Below are positions 46,044 through 53,961 of a stretch of DNA of 64,000 nt, piece by piece. Source of the stretch: Phycisphaeraceae bacterium (GTDB lineage Bacteria > Planctomycetota > Phycisphaerae > Phycisphaerales > UBA1924); contig JACKHC010000001.1 of assembly GCA_020639235.1 (NCBI GenBank), positions 2,046,001 to 2,110,000 of the forward strand, in the 5' to 3' direction. A program made the translations under genes and the position numbers. How positions within the stretch are numbered: position 1 is the stretch's first letter; the number at the start of each line of letters is the position of its first letter. The notes beneath the pieces are model-generated. The model was not told the origin of the DNA and did not search any database. It was given only the letters and a program-made list of their open reading frames with translations.

Positions 46044-46122
46044 GTTCTTCTCTCCCTTTAGGCGGGCCTTTTGGGGGCGCGCCAACGTGTGTCTCCGTGG
46101 AAAAAGAGTCCTCCTATGTAGG

Positions 46123-46151
46123 AATATGGTGGCATGGTCCGGATATGTCAA
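46123..46151 (-). promoter_or_regulatory. Promoter for the PEP-CTERM-like gene at 45303
   Basis: Minus strand: perfect -35 TTGACA (46146-46151), 17-base spacer, CATATT (46123-46128) as -10 (4 of 6). The predicted start near 46116 gives a leader of about 73 bases with a GGGAGAG ribosome site. The best promoter match in the window. Confidence 0.65.
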
Positions 46152-46226
46152 TGGGAAAAACCTCTGACATCGGGAGAATTCCGATATTCAGGGGGTCGAT
46201 TGAGGCGCATCGAGGTACGGTTTTAG

Positions 46227-46300
46227 TCAGGGTGACAGGATTCGAACCTGCGACTTCGGCGACCCAAACGCCGCGCTCTACCAAGCTGAGCTACACCCTG
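46227..46300 (-). tRNA. tRNA-Pro (TGG)
   Basis: 74 bases with a full cloverleaf. The acceptor stem is CAGGGTG/CACCCTG with discriminator A. The D arm is AGCTCAGCTTGGTAGAGC. The anticodon stem CGGCG/CGCCG closes the loop TTTGGGT, giving anticodon TGG (Pro). The T arm carries GGTTCGAATCC. The 3' CCA is not encoded (CTAAA follows), so it is added after transcription. Located between the PEP-CTERM-like and esterase-fold genes on the same strand. Confidence 0.97.
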
Positions 46301-46353
46301 ATGGGGATCACCGGCGGGGGCATCGTAGCCGAAACGGGCGGCCGGGCGGCGGG

Positions 46354-48126
46354 TCACTTCGATGGGAAGTGGGCATCGAGCCAGGCGAGGATGGCGTCGG
46401 TCGAGGCCTTGTCGAAGGGTGTTCGGTTCGGGTCGGCGTACTCATCGGTGGAGCCGCTGACGGCGCGTTGCATGAAGTGATTGAGGCCGTCGAGGATCTG
46501 GACCGAGGCGTCTGTGACGCCGCCGGTGGCGAATGCCTGCTTGGCGCGGGCGGACGCGGAGCCGGGGGGGACCTGGGTGTCGAGGGAAGCGAATAGGGCG
46601 AGCACCGGGACTTTGGCTGCGGCGAGCGCGGGGCCGTTATCCCACGCTGCGACCGACCGAATCCACGGGTTGGCCATCGAGGCCATGTCCTGTTTAATCG
46701 CATCGTCGATCGAGGGGAGCGATTGGAGGGCCTTCTCGTCGGAGATCATCTGGCGGAGACTCACGATGTTGGATCTGACGATGCCGGCGAGTTGTTCGTC
46801 GGAGTCGCCGCGGACGACGGCGTCGAGGAAGACACCGACATAGTTGGAGCGCACATCGATGCGGCTCTGGTCTCGGCCTTTGACGCGCATTTCGGCCTGG
46901 GTTTGTTCGATGAGGAAGTCGACGCCGTTGCCGACGGGTGCGTTGACGAGGATGAGCCCGGCGGGGGAGGGATTGCGTGAGAGGAGCATGGGGGCGATCT
47001 GGCCGCCCTCGCCATGGCCGAGGAGGATGACTCTGGACGGATCGATGCGCGGGGTTGCGGCGATCAGGCTCAGCGCGTTGGCGGCGTCGGCGGCGACAGA
47101 GCCGAGGGTTCTGGGTGGGGCCGAGTCGCGTGTGTAGCCGGTGCCGCGATCGTCGTAGCGGTAGACGGCGTAGCCGCGGTCATTGAGCGTTCGGGCGAGG
47201 TCCTGGTAGGGCTTGTGGGCGCCGGTTGTCGGGCCGATGCCGTCGCGGTCGTTGAGGCCGAAGGTTCCGAGGATCACGATGCAGGGGAAGGGGCCCGGTC
47301 CGACGGGCATTGTGAGTTCGCCGAAGGATGTGCCGCCGCCCTCGTTGATGAACGAGCGGTAGGAGACGATTCGTGCGTCCTGCTGGAACGATGCGGGAGA
47401 GACCTTGCGCTCACGGGTGTAGGTGCCGTCGAGCGTCTTGCCGTTGCTGCTGATCTGGAGATCGAGCATGCCGGTGATCTTCTCGGGGATGGATGCGACG
47501 AGGAGATCGATATCGGGTTCGTACTGGAGGTCGCCCAGTGTTGCTGCGAAGAGTTGATGCTCTGGGATGTCGAACTCGCCGACGACGAGGCCGTCGGGCC
47601 GGGAGCCGACACGGAGCGTGACATCGAGCGGGGCTTGGTCCTGATCGATGACGCCTGTCCATGAGTAGAGCGTCGGCATTTCGAGGACATCGGGGCGCCG
47701 GGCGGCAACGATTCGCGCGGGCGGCTGCTCGCGCATTTCGGGGTAGTAGCGGATCATGCCCTCGACGCGCTGCGCGTCGGGCGTGATTCGGAGTTCGCAC
47801 TCGGCGGTTTCGGCGCCGGGGGGCGGGGGCAGTTTGAAGCGGAGGATGTCGCCGGCGACCTGCGGATCGGTGCACCGGTAACGGAACATGCCGAAGGGGG
47901 CGAGTGTCAGGATGACATCGACACGGTTTTTGTCGTCGCGGGTGATGTCGAGGTTCGCGAAGCCGTGCTTGGAGATTGAGGGGATCGAGACCCCTCCGAC
48001 AAATTTGCCGGCGAAGGGGAAGTCGGAGGCGTAGGGGATGTTGTAGTTGCGGAGCGACGATTGCGCGGACGCGAGTGCCGCCAGCAGCAGTACAGCCAGA
48101 ATCCCGAGGGTGTGGGTGACTCTCAT
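46354..48126 (-). CDS. Exported alpha/beta-hydrolase lacking its nucleophile Ser
   Basis: 590 residues. Signal peptide about 1-21 (LGILAVLLLAALASAQ). The N-terminal half (25-260) is beta-rich and unassigned. The C-terminal half is an alpha/beta-hydrolase of the bacterial esterase/S9-like group: ECFG-like start GPGPFPCIVILGTFGLNDRD, YAVYRYDDRGTG, and the elbow LLGHGEGGQIAPML. In relatives the elbow reads GHSEGG; here the nucleophile position is Gly372, confirmed in the DNA as CAT GGC GAG. The other triad partners appear intact (Asp in FASLDTQVPP, His in LDGLNHFM). Hydrolysis by the usual mechanism should fail. GGAGAA is nine bases before the ATG. Confidence 0.8.
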   Translation of the reverse strand: MRVTHTLGILAVLLLAALASAQSSLRNYNIPYASDFPFAGKFVGGVSIPSISKHGFANLDITRDDKNRVDVILTLAPFGMFRYRCTDPQVAGDILRFKLPPPPGAETAECELRITPDAQRVEGMIRYYPEMREQPPARIVAARRPDVLEMPTLYSWTGVIDQDQAPLDVTLRVGSRPDGLVVGEFDIPEHQLFAATLGDLQYEPDIDLLVASIPEKITGMLDLQISSNGKTLDGTYTRERKVSPASFQQDARIVSYRSFINEGGGTSFGELTMPVGPGPFPCIVILGTFGLNDRDGIGPTTGAHKPYQDLARTLNDRGYAVYRYDDRGTGYTRDSAPPRTLGSVAADAANALSLIAATPRIDPSRVILLGHGEGGQIAPMLLSRNPSPAGLILVNAPVGNGVDFLIEQTQAEMRVKGRDQSRIDVRSNYVGVFLDAVVRGDSDEQLAGIVRSNIVSLRQMISDEKALQSLPSIDDAIKQDMASMANPWIRSVAAWDNGPALAAAKVPVLALFASLDTQVPPGSASARAKQAFATGGVTDASVQILDGLNHFMQRAVSGSTDEYADPNRTPFDKASTDAILAWLDAHFPSK

Positions 48127-48210
48127 CGTCGTCGTTCTCCGGTGTTGGATGCTTTTCCCGTGCGGGGATTCTACCGGTGTGATGGGGCTCCGATTCCGCA
48201 TGATTTCGGG

Positions 48211-49155
48211 TTATTCAGATGGTGATGCCCGGAGCCAGTGCAGGAGTTCGGGCAGGGAGACTGTGGCCAGACCGATGGAGGTATCGGCCATGCCGTAGTA
48301 GAGCCGGAGTTCGTTTCCTATCAGCGTTGCGCCGCAGGGGAAGACGACATCGGCGACATCGCCTTGGCGCTCGTCGGGGGTTGCGGGCCCGAGGAACCAC
48401 TCGCGGCCCCGTGCGACGACGTGGCACGGATCGTTGCGATCGAGGAGCGCTGCACCGACGCGGTAGATGGAACCGGCGGCGGTGTTGCGGACGCCGTGGT
48501 AAACGACGAGCCAGCCATCGTTGGTTTGGATGGTCGGGCCCGCGAGGCCGATCTTGGCGCTGTCCCAGAATCCGGCGGGTCTGGCGCTCATGACGTGGCG
48601 GTGGTCCCCCCAATGGCGGAGGTCGTCGGAGTATGCGATCCAGATTCCGCCTCCGGCGTCGGGGCAGGAGGGGCGGTGGAGGATGGCGTATCGGCCGGCG
48701 ACTTTCGCTGGAAAGAGCGCGGCGTCCTTGTTGTTGGGCGGGAGGATGATGCCGAGACGGTCGAAGGTTGCGAAGTCGGTTGTCATCGCGAGCGAGACGC
48801 TGGGGCCGGCTTCGCCGTAGGAAGTGAAGCAGACGGCGTAGCGGCCGTCGTCGAGGCGGGTGATGCGCGGGTCTTCGATGCCGAAGCATTCTTCGGGTGT
48901 GCCGTCACCGGTCAGGGTTGGGGACGGGTCGATCTTCCAAGTGGAGATCCCGTCGGCGGAGCGGGCTGCGGTGAGGTGGGAGTGGCCCGCGCGGTCCTCG
49001 ACTCGGCAGAGGAGGAGTGTGGAGCCGTCGGCGAGGAGCGCCGCGCCGGGGTTGAAGATGGAGTTGGCGGGGTAGGGCCACATCCCGGCGTGCAGGATGG
49101 GGTTGGCCACGGCGCGCAAGACCGACGGGGTTGTCGCGGGGCGTGGCTTGCTCAC
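48211..49155 (-). CDS. GH130-family glycosidase or phosphorylase
   Basis: 314 residues, five-bladed propeller of family GH130 (beta-mannoside phosphorylases and hydrolases). Motifs: NSIFNPGAALLADG, LLCRVEDRAGHSHL, FGIEDPRITRLDDG with the catalytic Asp, KDAALFPAKVAGRYAILHRP and WLVVYHGVRNTAAG. No signal peptide, so cytoplasmic. The start is GTG at 49155, overlapping the stop of the MrpC-like gene (GTGA). The exact glycan cannot be told; mannosyl-oligosaccharide phosphorolysis is the commonest family activity. Confidence 0.87.
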   Translation of the reverse strand: MSKPRPATTPSVLRAVANPILHAGMWPYPANSIFNPGAALLADGSTLLLCRVEDRAGHSHLTAARSADGISTWKIDPSPTLTGDGTPEECFGIEDPRITRLDDGRYAVCFTSYGEAGPSVSLAMTTDFATFDRLGIILPPNNKDAALFPAKVAGRYAILHRPSCPDAGGGIWIAYSDDLRHWGDHRHVMSARPAGFWDSAKIGLAGPTIQTNDGWLVVYHGVRNTAAGSIYRVGAALLDRNDPCHVVARGREWFLGPATPDERQGDVADVVFPCGATLIGNELRLYYGMADTSIGLATVSLPELLHWLRASPSE

Positions 49156-49553
49156 GCGTCGATGGTCGTCGCGACGGGGGGTGCGGGTCGGTCGATGCGC
49201 GCCAGTTCGTCGACGAGGAGCGTCGCGGTGCGGCGGTGAGTGACGACCAGGATCGTGAGCAGGAAGGCGGTGGTCGCGAAGGAGATGACGATGGCGGTGA
49301 GGATGAGGGCCTGGGGGAGCGGATCGACCATGGGGTCGGCGCTGACGCCGATGATGGGCGGCGCGGAGAGGCGGGTGGGTTCGCCTTTGCCCGTGAGGAG
49401 CATGGGCTGGCCGCTCATCGCGAGGATGCCGATGTTGGCGGCGTGTGAGAGTAGGAACACGCCCATGGCGACGCTCTTGAGTTCGTAGGAGGTGAGGAGA
49501 TAGACGCTCACCGCGACGAGGACGACGACTGCGATCACCATCAGGAGCGTCAT
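49152..49553 (-). CDS. MrpC/MnhC/NuoK-like antiporter subunit
   Basis: 133 residues, three membrane helices: MTLLMVIAVVVLVAVSVYLL, SVAMGVFLLSHAANIGILAM and ALILTAIVISFATTAFLLTI. DPLPQALILTAIVI is diagnostic of subunit C of Mrp-type Na+/H+ antiporters, homologous to NuoK. In known systems MrpC works with MrpA, B and D-G; none is present here. The upstream region is the divergent anmK gene and the downstream gene is GH130, so this is an orphan subunit. GGAGATG precedes the ATG. Confidence 0.83.
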   Translation of the reverse strand: MTLLMVIAVVVLVAVSVYLLTSYELKSVAMGVFLLSHAANIGILAMSGQPMLLTGKGEPTRLSAPPIIGVSADPMVDPLPQALILTAIVISFATTAFLLTILVVTHRRTATLLVDELARIDRPAPPVATTIDA

Positions 49554-49673
49554 GGGTCACATCTCCGGCTTGAGACTGTCGGGACCTTGTGAATATCGGC
49601 CGATCGGCGCGGCGGGTTGACGATTCGGGCGGGGATGCGGGCGTGGGGAGTGCAGGATGAGCGGATTCTGGGC

Positions 49674-50795
49674 ATGATGCTGGCGATGCGAAGCGCCAGC
49701 CGCCTTGTGATCGGGTGCATGACCGGGACCAGCCAGGACGGCGTGGACGCGGCGGCGGTGCGGATAACCGGTCGGGGACTCGGGGCGCGGGTCGGGTTTG
49801 AGGGGGGCACTTCGGGGGGTTTGCGTTCGGAGACGGGGGCGCTGCGGGCGCTGGCGGCGGGGGATGGGGTGAGCGCGGAGGCGGTTGCGCGGAGCGCGCG
49901 GGCGCTGGGGGATGACCATGTCGCGGTGATCCGAGAGATCGTGGAGCGAGTCGGGAGACCCGACCTGATCTCGGTGCATGGGCAGACGGTGTTTCATCGG
50001 GATGGGTTGAACTGGCAGGTGATGGACCCGTGGGGGATCGCTCGGGCGTTTCGGGTGCCGGTTGTGTTTGATCTGCGCGGCGCGGACATCGCGCATGGAG
50101 GAAGGGGCGCGCCGATCACACCCATCGCGGACTGGATGATGTTTCGCGATGCGCACACATCGCGCTGCATTGTGAACCTCGGCGGGTTCTGCAACATAAC
50201 GATGCTCGGTGCGGGCAGCGGTGTTGAGACCATTGCAGCGCGGGATGTTTGCGCGTGCAACCAGGTGCTGGACGATGTGGCGCGGCGGGTACTCGGGTGC
50301 GATTTTGACGGGGACGGTCGGCGCGCGATGGCGGGGCGCGTTGATGAGGCGGCGCGGGATGATCTGCGCGCGCGGCTGATGGCGCAGGGGGAGGCGCATC
50401 GGTCGCTCGGGACGGGTGATGAGGCGCACGGGTGGGTTGATGCGTGGCGCGAACGGTGCCGGGCAGACGATATGGCGGCGAGCGCGTGTGCTGCGGTGGG
50501 TGAGGTGATCGGTCGGGGTGCTGCAGGCGCGGAGGAGGTGTACCTCGCGGGCGGGGGCGTGCGGAATGCTGCGCTGGTTGCGGCTGTTGAGCGCACGGCG
50601 AAGGCGCGGACGCGGGCGCTGGATGTGCTTGGCGTGCCGGGCGCATACCGGGAGGCGGCGGCGATGGCTGTGCTTGGCGCCTTGTGCGCGGATGGGGTTG
50701 CGATCACGCTTCCGGGGGTGACGGGCGTGCGTGGTGATGCGCCGATGGCGGGCGCGTGGGTATTCCCGGATGGGCCGAGGGGGATGGACGGATGA
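49674..50795 (+). CDS. anmK: Anhydro-N-acetylmuramic acid kinase
   Basis: 373 residues. Phosphorylates and hydrolyses 1,6-anhydro-MurNAc to MurNAc-6-phosphate. Motifs: IGCMTGTSQDGVDAA (phosphate loop), LISVHGQTVFHRDG, FDLRGADIAHGGRGAPITPI with the catalytic Asp, CIVNLGGFCNITML and YLAGGGVRNAAL. Three ATGs (49674, 49677, 49686) are possible; none has a strong ribosome site. Its stop overlaps the murQ start (ATGA), giving the enzymatic order of the recycling pathway. Confidence 0.93.
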   Translation: MMLAMRSASRLVIGCMTGTSQDGVDAAAVRITGRGLGARVGFEGGTSGGLRSETGALRALAAGDGVSAEAVARSARALGDDHVAVIREIVERVGRPDLISVHGQTVFHRDGLNWQVMDPWGIARAFRVPVVFDLRGADIAHGGRGAPITPIADWMMFRDAHTSRCIVNLGGFCNITMLGAGSGVETIAARDVCACNQVLDDVARRVLGCDFDGDGRRAMAGRVDEAARDDLRARLMAQGEAHRSLGTGDEAHGWVDAWRERCRADDMAASACAAVGEVIGRGAAGAEEVYLAGGGVRNAALVAAVERTAKARTRALDVLGVPGAYREAAAMAVLGALCADGVAITLPGVTGVRGDAPMAGAWVFPDGPRGMDG

Positions 50796-51721
50796 CGCGC
50801 GATGTTGCGAAACAACTCGCGGATCGCGGGCACCTGCTGACGGAGCAGCGGCTTGATGCGTCTATGGAACTTGATGCGCGGACAACGCGCGAGATCGTGT
50901 CGCTCATCAACGAGCAGGACGCGACGGTTGCGGCGAGCGTGGCGCGGGCGGGCGATGCGATCGCGGGGTTCGTTGACGCGGCGCTCGCGGGGATGCGTCG
51001 CGGGGGGCGGTTGATTTATGTGGGAGCGGGGACATCGGGTCGGCTGGGTGTGCTGGATGCGAGCGAGTGCCCCCCCACTTTCCAGACGCCTCCGGAGATG
51101 GTGGTGGGGCTGATCGCGGGCGGCGATGCGGCGCTGCGTAGATCGAGCGAGTGGCGCGAGGATGAGCCCGAGGGCGCGCATGAGGCGCTGCGATCGCTCG
51201 GTGTGTGCGCGGATGATGCGGTACTGGGGATCACGACGGGGGGGACGACGCCGTATGTGCGCGGAGCTGTCGAGTTCGGTGCGGGGATGAACGCGACGAC
51301 GGGGATGCTGGTGTGCGCGCGGGTGGATGCGCCGGCGGGATGCGGGCACATGATTGTCGTGGAGACGGGTGCGGAGGTTGTGACGGGATCCACGCGGATG
51401 AAAGCGGGGACGGCGACGAAGATGGTGCTCAACACGATCTCGACGGCGCTGATGGTTCGGCTGGGGAAGGTGCACGGGAATCTGATGGTGGATCTGCGGG
51501 CGACGAACGCGAAGCTGCGGGATCGGGGGGCGCGGATCGTTGCGGAGTTGACGGGCGCGGGGCGGGAGGCGTCGATCGGGCTCCTCGATGATGCCGGGGG
51601 CGAGGTGAAAGTGGCGGTCTTGATGCGGCGAATGGGTGTCGATGCGGCAACGGCGCGGGGGCTGCTCGCGGGAGCGGGCGGGTCGCTGCGCGCCGCGCTC
51701 GAGCATGGAGATGACCGTTGA
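50792..51721 (+). CDS. murQ: N-acetylmuramic acid 6-phosphate etherase
   Basis: 309 residues. Cleaves the lactyl ether of MurNAc-6-P to GlcNAc-6-P and D-lactate. SIS-fold motifs: GGRLIYVGAGTSGRLGVLDA, ASECPPTFQTPPE, GLIAGGDAAL, ETGAEVVTGSTRMKAGTATK and KVHGNLMVDLRATNAKL. The length is normal. A GAGGGGG ribosome site lies inside the end of anmK, and the start overlaps the anmK stop. The last codons overlap the symporter start (TTGA). Confidence 0.95.
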   Translation: MTRDVAKQLADRGHLLTEQRLDASMELDARTTREIVSLINEQDATVAASVARAGDAIAGFVDAALAGMRRGGRLIYVGAGTSGRLGVLDASECPPTFQTPPEMVVGLIAGGDAALRRSSEWREDEPEGAHEALRSLGVCADDAVLGITTGGTTPYVRGAVEFGAGMNATTGMLVCARVDAPAGCGHMIVVETGAEVVTGSTRMKAGTATKMVLNTISTALMVRLGKVHGNLMVDLRATNAKLRDRGARIVAELTGAGREASIGLLDDAGGEVKVAVLMRRMGVDAATARGLLAGAGGSLRAALEHGDDR

Positions 51722-53229
51722 GACTCGGGGCGGTCGATTGGCTCACGCTTGTTGTGTATCTGGGTGTTGTCGTGACGCTCGGCGTGATCGCCAGTTCGCG
51801 GGGGAAGGGGAAGAAAGACTGGTTCTTTCTGGGCGGGCGGTCGATGCCGGGGTGGGCGGTTGCGCTGTCGTTTGTCGGGACGGCGGTCTCGGTCGCCACG
51901 GTGACGGGGGTGCCCGAGTCGGCGTACAACGGTGACCTGACTTACTTCGCGGTTCTGATTGCGCAGTTGATCGCGGCGGTGGTGGTGGCTTTCTGGTTTC
52001 TGCCGGTGTTCTACAGGGCGGGCGTGGCGTCGATCTACGATGCGCTGGAGGATCGGTACGGCGTTGGGGCGCGTCGGGGTGCGGGGTGGTTGTTCCTGGC
52101 GGGCCGGGTGCTTGCGAGCGGGGCGCGGTTGTACATCGCGGCGATTCCGGTGGCGTTGATGTTGTTCCCGACACGGAGCGGCGGCGGGATCGATGCGGTG
52201 TGGCTGTGCGCGGCGGTGGTGATAATCGCGGTGGTGGCGACTGCGTACACGCTGGCGGGCGGGATCGCGGCTGTGATCTGGACGGATGTGGCGCAGGTGG
52301 TTGTGCTCCTTGGCGCTGCGCTGCTGGCGATGTGGCTGATTCTGGATGATCTGGGTATCGGCGTGATCGGCGCGTACGAGGCGGTGCGGGAGATTGATGC
52401 GGGGAAGTTGCGGCTGCTCAACGTTTCTGCGGGGATGCGGTCTGACTTTTCGTTGCTGTCGGTGCTGACTGCGATGGCGCTGTTTCATGTGGCGGCGTTC
52501 GGGACGGATCAGGACCTCGTGCAGCGGTTGCTCACCTGCAAGGACTCGAAGCGTGCGGCGCGGTCGGTGATCGGATCGATCGCGGTGATGGGCGTCGTGA
52601 TCGGCGTGTTTCTGTGCGTCGGGCTGCTGTTGTTCCTGTATTACAGGCCCGATGCGCCGGGGGTGAGTGTGCATGTGCCGCCGAGCGGGGACAAGGCGTT
52701 CGCGTGGTTTGTGCTGCACGAGTTGCCGGTGGGCGTGCGGGGCCTGGTGTTTGCGGGGATTGTGGCGGCGGCGATGAGCAGTCTGGACTCGGCGCTGACG
52801 GCGATGGCGTCGGTGGGTCGTCGTGGCTCGGGGGAGGGGGCGCGGGTGCGGGTGGTCGCGTGGGCGGTGGCGCTGACGGTGTGCGCGATTCTGTTCGTGT
52901 GGGCGTCGCGGAATGACGGGCGCGGATTGATACCTTTTGCGCTGAGCGTGATGACGTATCCGTACGCGGGGCTGCTGGGTGTGTTCCTTGCGTTCGTGTT
53001 CACGCGGCGGGGGAACGGTCGGAGCGCGGTGGCGGCGATGGCGGTCGGCCCGATGGTTGTGGTTGTATTGGAGTTTGTGGTGCCGCGGGTTGCGGGGCGA
53101 GATGCGTGGTTGATCACGCAGCCGTCGGCGTATCCGTGGCGGATGGCCTGGGGGGCGTGCGTTGCGCTCGTGGTTTGCTTGTGCGGGAGGGCGCGTCAGG
53201 CGAGCGCGTTGCCCAGCACATCGGCCTGA
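51718..53229 (+). CDS. Sodium:solute symporter, candidate muramic-acid transporter
   Basis: 503 residues, solute:sodium symporter (SSS/LeuT fold) with about 13 membrane segments. Family marks: DWFFLGGRSMPGWAVALSF near residues 35-53, then FGTDQDLVQRLLTCKD and the AMSSLDSALTAMASV segment with the sodium-site Ser. The start is TTG at 51718-51720, overlapping the murQ stop (TTGA), with GGAG seven bases upstream. Being translationally coupled to anmK-murQ, it is the natural candidate for importing MurNAc or anhydro-MurNAc, or a muropeptide sugar; that specificity is inference. The 3' end overlaps the converging adk by 34 bp. Confidence 0.87.
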   Translation: MRLGAVDWLTLVVYLGVVVTLGVIASSRGKGKKDWFFLGGRSMPGWAVALSFVGTAVSVATVTGVPESAYNGDLTYFAVLIAQLIAAVVVAFWFLPVFYRAGVASIYDALEDRYGVGARRGAGWLFLAGRVLASGARLYIAAIPVALMLFPTRSGGGIDAVWLCAAVVIIAVVATAYTLAGGIAAVIWTDVAQVVVLLGAALLAMWLILDDLGIGVIGAYEAVREIDAGKLRLLNVSAGMRSDFSLLSVLTAMALFHVAAFGTDQDLVQRLLTCKDSKRAARSVIGSIAVMGVVIGVFLCVGLLLFLYYRPDAPGVSVHVPPSGDKAFAWFVLHELPVGVRGLVFAGIVAAAMSSLDSALTAMASVGRRGSGEGARVRVVAWAVALTVCAILFVWASRNDGRGLIPFALSVMTYPYAGLLGVFLAFVFTRRGNGRSAVAAMAVGPMVVVVLEFVVPRVAGRDAWLITQPSAYPWRMAWGACVALVVCLCGRARQASALPSTSA

Positions 53230-53816
53230 ATGGGCGCGACAACGGAGAGGATGTCGCGGAGGACGGACGCGGGTGTGCCGAGCGGATCGATCTTGTGGAT
53301 GATCGATTTGTCGTAGCACTCGAGTACGGGGCGGGTCTCTTCGCGGTAGACCTCGAGGCGGCGGCGGATGACATCGGGTTTGGCGTCGTCGGGGCGGTTT
53401 TGTTTTTGCGCGCGTTTGCGGAGGCGCTCGACAAGGGCTTCTTCGTCCTTGCAGGAGAGGTGAATGACGGAGTGGACCTTGAGGAGTTCGTTCATCAGCT
53501 TGGCTTGGGAGGGTGTGCGCGGGATGCCGTCGAGGACGAGGAGGTCTGAGGTCGGCCGGAATGTCCCGGCGGCGATGCGGCGGTCGACATCCTGCTTCCA
53601 GATTCGGATGGTGACATCGTCGGGGACGAGTTCGCCCTTCTCGGAAAAGGAGCGGAAGAGTTTGCCGATCTCGGAGTTGGGGTCCATGGAGCGGAAGATG
53701 TCGCCGGAGGATTGGTGGACGAAGCCCGGGACCTGGCCGAGGATGGCGCCCTGGGTTCCCTTGCCGGTGCCGGGCGCGCCGAGGAGAAGGATCGCGTGGA
53801 TGAGTTCGCTGGCCAA
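53196..53816 (-). CDS. adk: Adenylate kinase
   Basis: 206 residues. Interconverts AMP + ATP and 2 ADP. P-loop LLLGAPGTGKGTQGA, AMP-site SSGDIFRS, LDGIPRTPSQAKL, and a LID segment KQNRPDDAKPDVIRRRLEVY. The LID is the short form without the four-Cys zinc knuckle. The start is TTG at 53814-53816 with AGGAG nine bases upstream; no ATG or GTG lies between this and the preceding stretch that lacks homology. It overlaps the symporter end by 34 bp on opposite strands. Confidence 0.88.
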   Translation of the reverse strand: MASELIHAILLLGAPGTGKGTQGAILGQVPGFVHQSSGDIFRSMDPNSEIGKLFRSFSEKGELVPDDVTIRIWKQDVDRRIAAGTFRPTSDLLVLDGIPRTPSQAKLMNELLKVHSVIHLSCKDEEALVERLRKRAQKQNRPDDAKPDVIRRRLEVYREETRPVLECYDKSIIHKIDPLGTPASVLRDILSVVAPIQADVLGNALA

Positions 53817-53961
53817 AGGGGGAGACTCCTGATCGGTCGTGCTGACTCTAAAAGGGGTACAGGGTAGCGTCGGCTGGAATCGGCGGACAACTGTTGTGAA
53901 TCGTTGGAGAGGGCATCGATCTGGGCGTGGAGATTGGGATGTTGGGTATCGTGGGCGGCCT

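Noticed and set aside
51016..53319. 767-residue minus-strand frame opposite murQ and the symporter
   Set aside because: Arg/His-rich antisense artefact. The plus strand encodes two well-conserved proteins.
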